IMG/VR virus record: IMGVR_UViG_3300050021_000074
Span: 1-51,878 of that record
Strand: one strand, 5' to 3'
Length of the DNA: 51,878 nucleotides
DNA from: a virus
A program made the position numbers and the translations under genes. The notes under the pieces were generated by a model. The model was not told the origin of the DNA. It saw only the letters and a program-made list of their open reading frames with translations, and did no database searches. Below, piece by piece: positions 39,070 through 46,006 of this stretch; position 1 is the stretch's first letter, and every line of letters begins with the position of its first letter.

Positions 39070-39098
39070 TTGACAGGCAGATCAAGGTGTAGTAAGGT
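39070..39098 (+). promoter_or_regulatory. Rightward early promoter for tRNA-Leu
   Basis: TTGACA (39070-39075), 17-base spacer, TAAGGT (39093-39098), with GATTTAAA before the -35. The tRNA begins 12 bases after the -10. Confidence 0.78.
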
Positions 39099-39109
39099 AG
39101 CACAAGTTT

Positions 39110-39203
39110 GCTGGAGTGGCGAAGCTGGCTGAAACGCATGAGATTTAGGATCTCACACGGATTAATGATCACATCGTCGGTTCGATTCCGACCTCCAGTA
39201 CCA
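39110..39203 (+). tRNA. tRNA-Leu (anticodon TAG)
   Basis: A 94-base class II tRNA. Acceptor GCTGGAG pairs with CTCCAGT; the loop is TTTAGGA; long variable arm; T arm GTCGG-TTCGATT-CCGAC; CCA is encoded. The 5' half is very similar to the tRNA-Leu at 33648, suggesting duplication. Confidence 0.94.
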
Positions 39204-39233
39204 ACTCGAACTGGCATACTCAGTTTAAAAATG

Positions 39234-39279
39234 CATATTCAATCTCCTATTATAAATACTGATAAGGAGATTGAATATG
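39234..39279 (+). promoter_or_regulatory. 15-bp hairpin covering ribosome site and start codon, late promoter in loop
   Basis: CATATTCAATCTCCT (39234-39248) pairs perfectly with AGGAGATTGAATATG (39265-39279), which holds both the ribosome site and the ATG of the HNH gene. TATAAATA (39251-39258) lies in the loop. Confidence 0.9.
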
Positions 39280-39975
39280 AAATATACAAAAGAAATATTG
39301 GCAGATGCTGTGGCGGTATCTAGTTCATTTGCCGGGGTGTTGCGATACCTTGGATTGATTCAGTCAGGCGGAACCCAGTGCCACGTTAAGAAGAGAATTG
39401 AGTTCTACGACATAGATTTCAGTCACTTCACTGGGAAGTTGTGGAGTAAGGGGAAGGTGCTAGAGCGTCTACGATTGAAAGCATCTGATATACTGGTGTT
39501 GTCTGATAAAGATAGACGAAGTACTGCCAGTCAACTGAAGAGAGCATTGCTGGAAATTGGAAGAATGTATATATGCGAGGGGTGTGGGGTAGAATCGACA
39601 TACAACGATGCACCGATAACATTACAAATAGATCATATCAATGGAGACTGGACCAACAATCTCGAAACAAATCTGAGATTCATGTGTCCCAATTGTCATT
39701 CACAGACGCCTAATTATGGTAGACGGAAGGACTCTAAACCAAAAGTCCCGAAGATTATACGATCAAGACAGCCTAAGATTAAAATCAAAGTCCCAAGACC
39801 ACGGAAGTTTGACGTGGATGCTGATGAGTTGCATAAGTTAGTATGGTCGATGCCCACAACCAAAGTTGCGCTGATGTTTGGAGTCAGTGATAATGCAGTC
39901 GCAAAAAGATGTAAACTGTTGTCTATAGATAAACCACCCAGAGGCTACTGGGCAAAACAGGCCAAGGAGAACTAA
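39277..39975 (+). CDS. HNH homing endonuclease
   Basis: A protein of 232 residues. N-terminal helices (FAGVLRYLGLIQSGG...) resemble the 33806 protein. The HNH core reads YICEGCG...LQIDHINGDWTNNLETNLRFMCPNCHSQTPNYG (about 98-150). A C-terminal DNA-binding part (HKLVWSMPTTKVALMFGVSDNAVAKRCK) is a helix-turn-helix. It follows directly on a tRNA-Leu, as does the 33806 gene. Translation is probably gated by the hairpin at 39234-39279. Confidence 0.88.
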   Translation: MKYTKEILADAVAVSSSFAGVLRYLGLIQSGGTQCHVKKRIEFYDIDFSHFTGKLWSKGKVLERLRLKASDILVLSDKDRRSTASQLKRALLEIGRMYICEGCGVESTYNDAPITLQIDHINGDWTNNLETNLRFMCPNCHSQTPNYGRRKDSKPKVPKIIRSRQPKIKIKVPRPRKFDVDADELHKLVWSMPTTKVALMFGVSDNAVAKRCKLLSIDKPPRGYWAKQAKEN

Positions 39976-39978
39976 CTA

Positions 39979-40215
39979 ATGAATTGCGAATACATAGGTA
40001 GAGGTTGTGGGCAAGAGAGCACATGTACCAAGGATGTCAACGCGAAAGGGTTCTGGTGTGGGCTGTATGGGTACATGGAATTCCTCGACGAGTTTGCACT
40101 GAAGCGTCAGATGGAACGCATGTCCGACAAGGAACTCAACGTGGCATATGTGGTGGTGATCAGGGAACGCAACAAGCGACTGATGGCGGCGTGTGCCAAG
40201 AAGCTGATCAAGTAG
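39979..40215 (+). CDS. Hypothetical protein
   Basis: A protein of 78 residues with an N-terminal Cys group (CGQESTCTKDVNAKGFWC) and a helical C-terminus. AAGGAG precedes the start. No family recognised. Confidence 0.58.
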   Translation: MNCEYIGRGCGQESTCTKDVNAKGFWCGLYGYMEFLDEFALKRQMERMSDKELNVAYVVVIRERNKRLMAACAKKLIK

Positions 40216-40344
40216 ATGGGACTTGGACCTCCGGTGTGTGAAGAGTGCGAAGTGATCATGATGCTTCCGAATTACGAACCACCATGGATCTGTCCGCTCT
40301 GCGGTAAGCCAAGCGACACCGGGGAGTGGCCGAACACACAGTAG
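40216..40344 (+). CDS. Very small zinc-finger protein
   Basis: A protein of 42 residues (MGLGPPVCEECEVIMMLPNYEPPWICPLCGKP...), with CEEC and CPLC pairs. It begins directly at the previous stop, so it is probably coupled. Confidence 0.55.
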   Translation: MGLGPPVCEECEVIMMLPNYEPPWICPLCGKPSDTGEWPNTQ

Positions 40345-40367
40345 AGGTGGTACCGGTCATCTACCAT

Positions 40368-40394
40368 TCCGGGGTAGCTCAGTTGGTAGAGCAG
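40368..40394 (+). pseudogene. 5' fragment of a tRNA gene
   Basis: TCCGGGGTAGCTCAGTTGGT and the next seven bases match the start of a bacterial tRNA: acceptor strand, then a complete D arm (AGCTC...GAGC). No anticodon arm, T arm or 3' acceptor strand follows. It lies 31 bases before the secreted helix-hairpin-helix gene. Confidence 0.7.
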
Positions 40395-40425
40395 GACCAA
40401 TCCAGCAACACAAAGGAATGAACTA

Positions 40426-40695
40426 ATGAAAAGAATTATCGTAGCAATCGCCCTGATGTTCGCACTCGCAACCAGCGCACTCGCAGGACCGCCCCCCGCC
40501 CTGCTCGACATCAACACCTGTTCCCGCGCAGAGCTTCAGGGCGTCAAGGGACTCGCCCCCTACGCCGGTCAGATCATCGCTGGTCGTCCCTACACCGGGA
40601 AGGATCAGATCGTCGCCAAGGCTGGCGTCCCCGCCGCAGCATACGCCGCAGTGAAGAACCAGATCGTCGCCAAGCGGCCCAAGAAAGTGAAATAA
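40426..40695 (+). CDS. Secreted helix-hairpin-helix (ComEA-like) protein
   Basis: A protein of 89 residues. A clear signal peptide (MKRIIVAIALMFALATSALA) is followed by a ComEA-type DNA-binding repeat: LLDINTCSRAELQGVKGLAPYAGQIIAGRPYTGKDQIVAKAGVPAAAYAAVKNQIVAKR. Its GC content is clearly above that of the neighbours, and the repeat is very like chromosomal versions, so recent transfer from a bacterium is likely. It would act in the periplasm, perhaps binding DNA. A broken tRNA lies just upstream. Confidence 0.8.
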   Translation: MKRIIVAIALMFALATSALAGPPPALLDINTCSRAELQGVKGLAPYAGQIIAGRPYTGKDQIVAKAGVPAAAYAAVKNQIVAKRPKKVK

Positions 40696-40860
40696 GGTTT
40701 CGAGTCGTTCAGGTATCCTATCCGGCCCATGTCGCCGTGACGATCCTGAACAAACGCAGGTTGATCTCTACTGCGTGGATTGATCGCCCAAACAATTGAG
40801 ATTGAAGTTCCGAATAATGGAACCGCTCCTTGGTAAACATTCGACTCTTTTTTTCATTTT
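40696..40860 (+). other. Intergenic gap
   Basis: About 165 bases without a convincing gene. GTTCAGG and CCTGAAC (about 40708-40752) could pair over a long loop. I see nothing else of note before the late promoter at 40861. Confidence 0.4.
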
Positions 40861-40897
40861 TATAAATACCTTTGATGGCAATCCAATCGGAGGTATT
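40861..40897 (+). promoter_or_regulatory. Late promoter and ribosome-site hairpin for the 40900 endonuclease
   Basis: TATAAATA at 40861-40868. AATACCTTTGATGG (from 40865) pairs with CC-A-ATCGGAGGTATT (to 40897), with two G-U pairs and one bulge; the right arm holds GGAGG. Confidence 0.72.
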
Positions 40898-40899
40898 GA

Positions 40900-41526
40900 A
40901 TGAAAAATTGTGTGATCTGTAATACTGAGTTCGAAGCGAAGCCAAAGACATCTGGACTGTACTGTTCCATCTCATGTTCGAACGTCGGTCGGTATCGGCA
41001 ACTAGATCTGGACAAGCGCAGCAAATACGAATTGAGTCCGACACTATGTGAGCGATGTAAATCTCCTCTGACATACGAACAACATGGCATTGGTAATAAG
41101 TATTGCGGACATAGCTGTTCGGCGAAGCAGCAACCCAAGAGACGTAAGAGAAACAAACAGACGTGTGTAGAGTGTGGCTCTATATTCTTGGCTGCTAGAA
41201 CTGCATCGTTCTGTTCTACCAAATGTGGTACGGACCATCAGTGGAAAAAGAAAAAAGCTGAGATCGAACGTGGAGAAGTTTCCAAACGTACTACACTGAA
41301 AAAGTATCTGATCGAACGTGATGGACATCGGTGTTCTGATTGTGGTGCGACCGAATGGAAAAATGAACCAGTGCCAGTCGAATTGCACCATATCGACGGC
41401 AATGCCAGCAACAATACGGTATCCAATATGTGTATCATTTGCCCCAACTGTCATGCGATGACGCCAAACGCAAAAGGTCGGAATAAAGGATACGGTAGAG
41501 GAACGCTGGGCATCAAGATGAATTAA
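40900..41526 (+). CDS. HNH homing endonuclease with zinc fingers
   Basis: A protein of 208 residues. Three Cys-rich fingers come first (NCVICNTEF...YCSISC; LCERCKSPL...KYCGHSC; TCVECGSIF...FCSTKC). The HNH nuclease follows: LIERDGHRCSDCGATEWKNEPVPVELHHIDGNASNNTVSNMCIICPNCHAMT. It lies directly upstream of tRNA-Gly (7-base gap), again a tRNA neighbour. Confidence 0.88.
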   Translation: MKNCVICNTEFEAKPKTSGLYCSISCSNVGRYRQLDLDKRSKYELSPTLCERCKSPLTYEQHGIGNKYCGHSCSAKQQPKRRKRNKQTCVECGSIFLAARTASFCSTKCGTDHQWKKKKAEIERGEVSKRTTLKKYLIERDGHRCSDCGATEWKNEPVPVELHHIDGNASNNTVSNMCIICPNCHAMTPNAKGRNKGYGRGTLGIKMN

Positions 41527-41532
41527 AATTAT

Positions 41533-41614
41533 GCGGGTGAATAGGTTAAAGGGCGACCACCAGACTTCCAATCTGTTCCGAAAGGGCGGGGTTCGATTCC
41601 CCTCACCCGCTCCA
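41533..41614 (+). tRNA. tRNA-Gly (anticodon TCC)
   Basis: An 82-base tRNA. Acceptor GCGGGTG pairs with CACCCGC; anticodon stem CCAGA/TCTG(T) with loop CTTCCAA; T arm GGGG-TTCGATT-CCCC; discriminator T; CCA is encoded. The D arm is irregular and the variable region is longer than usual. Confidence 0.85.
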
Positions 41615-41647
41615 GTTAACATCAACTAACCGAACACGGAGAACGAA

Positions 41648-41935
41648 ATGATAATCATCGGTGGTATAGTATTCGTCTGGGCTGTAGTGAACTTCATCCT
41701 TTGCATGGGCGGATGTCTGGGCGACGGTGAAGATATCATCGACGACATCCGATGCAGTTACTATGGTGAGGGCATGTCTATACTTGGCGTGATCGCAATC
41801 ATATGCTTCTGGCCGGTCGTGCTCGCCCTGTACATCAAATGGACATTCGTCCAATCTACCATCGGTATCTGGATCTCAGACGTCCTCGACGGGTTCGGTG
41901 ACTGGTTCACGAAGCCGAGATTTGGTGGGAAGTAA
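41648..41935 (+). CDS. Small membrane protein
   Basis: A protein of 95 residues with two hydrophobic helices (IIIGGIVFVWAVVNFILCMGG; MSILGVIAIICFWPVVLALYI). ACGGAGAACGAA precedes the ATG. No function assigned. Confidence 0.6.
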   Translation: MIIIGGIVFVWAVVNFILCMGGCLGDGEDIIDDIRCSYYGEGMSILGVIAIICFWPVVLALYIKWTFVQSTIGIWISDVLDGFGDWFTKPRFGGK

Positions 41936-42028
41936 TCCGATCTAGTTGGTCCTGTTCATCCAAGTATTCAATCTATAGAGGTTCGTTGGGGGTGTATAAA
42001 AAAACTTATACATCTGGACGAATATGAA

Positions 42029-42057
42029 TTGACATTGCACTCATGAAATGGTAGCAT
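42029..42057 (+). promoter_or_regulatory. Rightward early promoter for tRNA-Gln
   Basis: TTGACA (42029-42034), 17-base spacer ending ATGG, TAGCAT (42052-42057). Confidence 0.78.
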
Positions 42058-42082
42058 GCCTCAAGCTTAATGAGGGAGAAAG

Positions 42083-42117
42083 CCCGTTATATGGCGTAGA
42101 GATGGCCATATAACGGG
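42083..42117 (+). other. 13-bp hairpin in the tRNA-Gln leader
   Basis: CCCGTTATATGGC pairs with GCCATATAACGGG around a 9-base loop, 20 bases before the tRNA. It may be a processing or stability element. Confidence 0.6.
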
Positions 42118-42136
42118 ACGTAGTATTAGAGCACAT

Positions 42137-42209
42137 AGGGGAGTGGCCAAGCGGTTAAGGCACCAGATTTTGATTCTGGCATTCGGAGGTTCGATCCCTC
42201 CTTCCTCTG
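42137..42209 (+). tRNA. tRNA-Gln (anticodon TTG)
   Basis: A 73-base tRNA. Acceptor AGGGGAG pairs with TTCCTCT (with G-U pairs); anticodon stem CCAGA/TCTGG with loop TTTTGAT; T arm GGAGG-TTCGATC-CCTCC; discriminator G. CCA is not encoded in full (GCA follows). Confidence 0.92.
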
Positions 42210-42467
42210 CATGTAGGGTGAGCGCATGCTCCAGTAACGGACGGATGTCAGGGAGTCCCGGATCGGAAAACAGCGTTAAGTCCCGGTGGGTTATCCCACC
42301 GGGGCGGATCTAAAACAGTGTTGTAGATTTGGATTAAGAGATGAAATAAGTATAACAAAAAGAAACTTGCAAATGCTATCATCAGGGCGTAAGGTTCACC
42401 ACATCCACTGCCGATTGGCGGCAGGAGGAAACCGCAACAGGTAGATCGGACAGGAGAGGATCTTTTA
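42210..42467 (+). other. Intergenic region with several hairpins
   Basis: A 258-base gap. It contains CCCGGTGGG-TTAT-CCCACCGGG (about 42283-42304), GCATG...GCATGC at the start and CTGCCG-ATTGG-CGGCAG (about 42407-42423). No gene or clear promoter is seen. The first strong hairpin could end the tRNA transcript, although no U-tract follows. Confidence 0.45.
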
Positions 42468-42920
42468 ATGAATCGTGAAATGACTGGAAGAGAGGCTGTG
42501 GAAATGGTGAAGATGATGAATGCAATGGCGCAGTGCGTCGATACCGCGAACATGTCGTTGATCTGCAACGGTCAGGGAGGGTACCTCTACTCCAACGAGG
42601 TGTCTGCAGTAGTGGGTAAGACGGTGACATCCATCCAGCTCAATGTGCTGACGAGGACCGAGAACTGGTGCGACAGCCCCTACGATGCGGTCAAGAAGGC
42701 GTACCTCGAAGTGTACCTTGAGATGGAGGAGACGAAGGTAATCGAAGTTGCGATGCCGGTTTCCATCCTTGAGGCGCTTCACGCCAAGGCAGACGAGCTG
42801 GGCGTCCCGGTCGATGAGCTGGTGATCGAGGCGATGGAGCTGGACTTCGTCGATGCGCTCATGACACGGGCTGCTGACTGCGCCAACTGCGATGATCTGG
42901 AGTGCTCGCTGCGAGCCTAG
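42468..42920 (+). CDS. Hypothetical protein
   Basis: A protein of 150 residues. The first half is a mixed alpha/beta part, and the C-terminal half has VAMPVSILEALHAKADELGVPVDELVIEAMELDF, reminiscent of a ribbon-helix-helix or similar small DNA-binding helix pair, then CANCDDLEC. AGGAGAGGATC precedes the ATG. It has its own terminator downstream. Confidence 0.6.
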   Translation: MNREMTGREAVEMVKMMNAMAQCVDTANMSLICNGQGGYLYSNEVSAVVGKTVTSIQLNVLTRTENWCDSPYDAVKKAYLEVYLEMEETKVIEVAMPVSILEALHAKADELGVPVDELVIEAMELDFVDALMTRAADCANCDDLECSLRA

Positions 42921-42948
42921 ATTCAGATTCAACACCTAAGATTCACAG

Positions 42949-42981
42949 ATGGGCTTCGAGAATATCGAAGCCCATTTTTTT
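42949..42981 (+). terminator. Rho-independent terminator
   Basis: ATGGGCTTCGA / TCGAAGCCCAT, perfect 11-bp stem, then TTTTTT. Ends the 42468 unit. Confidence 0.92.
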
Positions 42982-42995
42982 ATTTGTCCGGGGTA

Positions 42996-43024
42996 TTGAC
43001 ATCTGAATTCAGATTTGCTATTCT
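42996..43024 (+). promoter_or_regulatory. Rightward promoter with palindrome in the spacer
   Basis: TTGACA (42996-43001), 17-base spacer, TATTCT (43019-43024). The palindrome ATCTGAATTCAGAT (43001-43014) fills most of the spacer, the position of an operator. Confidence 0.78.
43001..43014. repeat. Palindrome ATCTGAATTCAGAT
   Basis: A member of the dispersed palindrome family, placed between the -35 and -10 boxes. Confidence 0.65.
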
Positions 43025-43055
43025 GTTTTCAACGAACGAGACAAAGGGGATCAAC

Positions 43056-44270
43056 ATGGAAGAGATCATCGGCTGGATCTACGAAGGCAAACTCGACAAG
43101 CTGCTGCAGAACATCAAGAAGATGAACCGCAAAGCGATCAAGTTGGAATGCGAGCAGATCGAACTGACCGTCACCAACGAGGAAGTCTACCGTCCGATCA
43201 ACCCCGAGGACATCCACGGACCCAAGGCTCGCTTCGTCAAGGTGATACTTCTCGGCGAGTCCCCGAAGCTGTCCGACTGGCAGTTCGTTTCCTGCTGCGA
43301 TCACGATCCGGTCCTTGGTCAGACCATGAGGTCGGCTCCGGGTAAAGAGACTCCTGTCCAGTACCAGTCGAACGATTCCTACTGCGAACATTGCAACAGC
43401 AAACGTGCTCGCAACACCACCTACATCGTTGAGAACGTGAAGACCGGCGAGTTCAAACGGGTCGGCTCCACTTGCGTCAAAGACTTCTTGGGCCACAAAG
43501 CGGCTGAGATGTTCTTGTTCTACGCTTCCTACATCAGCATGGTGACTGAGTTGGATGAGGAGTACGGGTACGAGGGCGGCAGTGATCGCTCTACCATGTA
43601 CTACAATCTGGAACAGGTACTGGCAATCACCGTGAAGTGCGTCGGTAAATGGGGTTACACTTCGAAGAAGAAGGTCATGGAAACCGGTGAAGGTTGCCCG
43701 ACTTCAGACGACGTGATCGACCAGCTCCATCCGCCGAAGGGCTTCGAAGGTGAGGTCTACAAGATCACCGAAGAAGATCTCGAAGCGACTCGCCCGATGA
43801 TCGAGTGGGTCAAGACCCTCCCGGACACTTCGGACTACAACCTGAACCTGATCCGCATTGCCACGGCTGGCGCAACCAAGATGCAGCTCATGGGATACAC
43901 AGTCTCCATCGTGCCGCAGTACCGCAAAGCCATGGACCTGATCGAGGCACGGGCGAAGGCGAAACCTTCGGAGTGGATCGGAGAGGAGGGTGAGAAGCTG
44001 ACCCTCCAGCTCAGGTGGACCCAGTCACATGGTTCGGACGGAGGGCGGTTCGGTTATTCGTACTTTCACAAGTTTGTAGATGTCAATGGCAACCTGTTCT
44101 CTTGGAGCACCAAAACCGAGATCGATACGACACAGAGTTGCTGGTTCACAGTCAAAGGCACCGTGAAGGGTCATTCCAATTACAATGGATATAAGACCAC
44201 CGACATCCTCCGGTGCAAGCTGGAGGTGAGTCTGGTTCCCTTCTGGACCATCGAGAATAAAGAAAAATAA
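43056..44270 (+). CDS. Zinc-site hypothetical protein, 404 residues
   Basis: The longest unassigned early protein. About residues 95-145 hold CDHDPVLGQ...SYCEHCNSKRARNTTYIVENVKTGEFKRVGSTCVKDFLG, a Cys-rich site common in large phage and plasmid proteins of unknown function. A helical middle and a C-terminal beta part (GYSYFHKFVDVNGNLFSW...FTVKGTVKGHSNYNGYKTTDILRCKL) follow; the latter may be an OB-like fold. AAGGGGATCAAC precedes the ATG at 43056. It has its own promoter. Confidence 0.75.
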   Translation: MEEIIGWIYEGKLDKLLQNIKKMNRKAIKLECEQIELTVTNEEVYRPINPEDIHGPKARFVKVILLGESPKLSDWQFVSCCDHDPVLGQTMRSAPGKETPVQYQSNDSYCEHCNSKRARNTTYIVENVKTGEFKRVGSTCVKDFLGHKAAEMFLFYASYISMVTELDEEYGYEGGSDRSTMYYNLEQVLAITVKCVGKWGYTSKKKVMETGEGCPTSDDVIDQLHPPKGFEGEVYKITEEDLEATRPMIEWVKTLPDTSDYNLNLIRIATAGATKMQLMGYTVSIVPQYRKAMDLIEARAKAKPSEWIGEEGEKLTLQLRWTQSHGSDGGRFGYSYFHKFVDVNGNLFSWSTKTEIDTTQSCWFTVKGTVKGHSNYNGYKTTDILRCKLEVSLVPFWTIENKEK

Positions 44271-44273
44271 GTA

Positions 44274-44302
44274 TTGACTTCGAATCGAAGTGATGGTAAT
44301 CT
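44274..44302 (+). promoter_or_regulatory. Rightward promoter with inverted repeat
   Basis: TTGACT (44274-44279), 17-base spacer, TAATCT (44297-44302). TTCGAATCGAA, a near palindrome, lies at the start of the spacer, and a degenerate dispersed palindrome (AATCTGAATCGAGATT) follows. Confidence 0.65.
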
Positions 44303-44327
44303 GAATCGAGATTTAAGGAGAGAACCA

Positions 44328-44502
44328 ATGACACCAATGCAGATGTTCTTACTATACAACGCGATCCTTACGGCATTCTTCGGGACCATCTGGCGCAGCA
44401 CGGGATCGATGCATTCCTCAAGATCTGTCTCTGGATTGCTTGCATCACCAGCGTCGTGTTCCTTGTCATGTCCATGGGAATCGTACTGGCTCCCGGCGTG
44501 AG
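44328..44502 (+). CDS. Small membrane protein, possibly frameshifted
   Basis: AAGGAGAGAACC stands before the ATG of a 57-residue frame that begins MTPMQMFLLYNAILTAFFG but then becomes Ser-rich and unusual. Another frame over the same bases (from about 44390) reads HLAQHGIDAFLKICLWIACITSVVFLVMSMGIVLAPGV, with normal codon use and a membrane helix, but has no start codon. A one- or two-base change may have split a real membrane protein. Confidence 0.35.
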
Positions 44503-44513
44503 GATCATATATA

Positions 44514-44801
44514 ATGGCGAGGATCACGCTGAAGCAGCCGAACGGGAAGTACGCAATCTTCACCACGATCTGCGATGGGTTCATCATCTCCAATGCAACT
44601 CGGGAAGAGCTGATCGCCGATCTGGTGAAGGAAGCGACTGAGAAGATCACCGAGGACATCAACGAGGTCTGTGATGCTCTGGACGAGGGAAAGCGTTCCT
44701 TCAGGAACCACTCGACCATGACGTGGGACTATGCGGTCGAACGCTGCATCCAGATCCACGGAGAGCTGGGATTCGATCCCAACGAGGTGACGCCATGCTA
44801 G
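44514..44801 (+). CDS. Hypothetical protein
   Basis: A protein of 95 residues (MARITLKQPNGKYAIFTTICDGFIISNATREELIADLVKEATEKITEDINEVCDAL...). A beta hairpin and helix layout common in small phage proteins. GAGG stands 10 bases before the ATG. Overlaps the next gene by 7 bases. Confidence 0.62.
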   Translation: MARITLKQPNGKYAIFTTICDGFIISNATREELIADLVKEATEKITEDINEVCDALDEGKRSFRNHSTMTWDYAVERCIQIHGELGFDPNEVTPC

Positions 44802-44953
44802 TCAAGATGCGGATGTTCGATGCGGCTCGGTTCCATAGTCACGACTTCGAATTCAGATTCAATGCGTGGCTGGGCGAATGTGGGATCGATCCCAAGTCCA
44901 TCTTCCAGATCGATACGATGGAGTGCCGGTACCGAGTCTGGTACAGACAGTAA
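44795..44953 (+). CDS. Small hypothetical protein
   Basis: A protein of 52 residues (MLVKMRMFDAARFHSHDFEFRFNAWLGECGIDPKSIFQ...). GAGGTGACGCC precedes the ATG, which overlaps the previous stop. Function unknown. Confidence 0.55.
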   Translation: MLVKMRMFDAARFHSHDFEFRFNAWLGECGIDPKSIFQIDTMECRYRVWYRQ

Positions 44954-44990
44954 AGGGTCATACGTGACCCGTTAAACAGGATACGGTGTC

Positions 44991-45320
44991 ATGAGAGAAC
45001 CAGCGAGAGATAGAATTGAGAAGCGGGGGCAACTGTTCAAAGAGCAGGGTTGCATCTGCGGATACTGCAAGAAGAAGATCGAGGGCGCTCCCGAGCTGGA
45101 GCACATCATCCCGGTCATCCTTGGCGGGTCGAACGACATCAGCAACCAGATCGTTACCTGCAAGAAGTGTAACTACAACAAGCATGACTACATCATCTTC
45201 TCACTGATCGAGGACCGAGAACTCTATCCTGTATTGGATATCCCGTTCTTCTTCAGGGTGAAAGAGATCCAGAGCAATGGTTACAAGGACAACAAACTGA
45301 AGAGAGCTTTGAATGGATGA
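44991..45320 (+). CDS. HNH endonuclease
   Basis: A protein of 109 residues. The HNH core is ICGYCKKKIEGAPELEHIIPVILGGSNDISNQIVTCKKCNYNKHDY: two CxxC pairs, E-H-I-I-P, G-G-S-N and N-x-x-x-x-C. The standalone core without DNA-binding extras, and the absence of a hairpin or late box upstream, differ from the homing endonucleases. It sits in a tight operon (8-base overlap with the next gene), so it could be a functional early nuclease. Confidence 0.82.
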   Translation: MREPARDRIEKRGQLFKEQGCICGYCKKKIEGAPELEHIIPVILGGSNDISNQIVTCKKCNYNKHDYIIFSLIEDRELYPVLDIPFFFRVKEIQSNGYKDNKLKRALNG

Positions 45321-45513
45321 CGATGAAACCTGTCCGATCTGTGGTGACATAGAAGGATATTACCTGTACAACTGCCCACTCTGCGACGACATATGGTCCG
45401 GTGACGATCCCTTCCTTCAAGAGGGACCACAGTCATGCGGATGTAGCGGCGAGGATATCGACGTCGAATCCGGGTGGGTGGAGTGCTGTATCTGCAATAG
45501 GGAGAGTGAATGA
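45313..45513 (+). CDS. Cys-rich zinc-finger protein
   Basis: A protein of 66 residues with CPICGD, NCPLCDD, CGCSG and CCICN groups, probably binding two zinc ions; otherwise acidic. It is coupled to both neighbours by overlaps. Confidence 0.6.
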   Translation: MDDDETCPICGDIEGYYLYNCPLCDDIWSGDDPFLQEGPQSCGCSGEDIDVESGWVECCICNRESE

Positions 45514-46004
45514 TTGACAATGCTGTCACGATAGAAGAAGACTATGATCCGTCCCGTGAACAACACAGGGCTGCTAAGGAAGAGACTGGGTTCTGGGGAC
45601 GCCGGGGTGCGGGGTGCCTATTCCTGTCAAACCAGACCGAGCGTATCCTGTTCGCACATCGTTCCGATGAAGTTCTGGAGCCGAACACTTGGGGAACTTG
45701 GGGCGGGGCAATCGACATCGGAGAAGATCCGGCCACTGCCGTGCGGCGAGAGGTCGTGGAAGAGACGGAGTACGAAGGATCTGTGCGCCTGATTCCACTG
45801 GTTGTCTTCAAACATGAGAGCGGCTTCAGGTACCACAACTTCTTGGCCATCGTCGAGGACGAATTCGAACCGATACTCAACTTCGAGAATCAGGGATACG
45901 CATGGGTTGACTTCGGAAAGTGGCCGACTCCGCTCCATCCGGGAGCCAAGTATCTGATCCATCATTCACTCGCAACCATCAGGACCGCAATCAGGGAGCT
46001 GTAG
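45510..46004 (+). CDS. Nudix hydrolase
   Basis: A protein of 164 residues. The Nudix box is at about 66-88: GAIDIGEDPATAVRREVVEETEYEG, matching G-x5-E-x7-R-E-U-x-E-E; the Gly that usually follows is replaced, a small departure. These enzymes cleave X-linked nucleoside diphosphates such as (d)NTPs, ADP-ribose, NADH or RNA caps. ADP-ribose hydrolysis would fit a phage that carries ADP-ribosyltransferases, but the substrate is not readable from the sequence. Confidence 0.85.
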   Translation: MIDNAVTIEEDYDPSREQHRAAKEETGFWGRRGAGCLFLSNQTERILFAHRSDEVLEPNTWGTWGGAIDIGEDPATAVRREVVEETEYEGSVRLIPLVVFKHESGFRYHNFLAIVEDEFEPILNFENQGYAWVDFGKWPTPLHPGAKYLIHHSLATIRTAIREL

Positions 46005-46006
46005 TC

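Noticed and set aside
40718-41625. Minus-strand frames of 118, 120 and 193 codons
   Set aside because: They run antisense through the HNH gene and the tRNA-Gly and have no ribosome sites.
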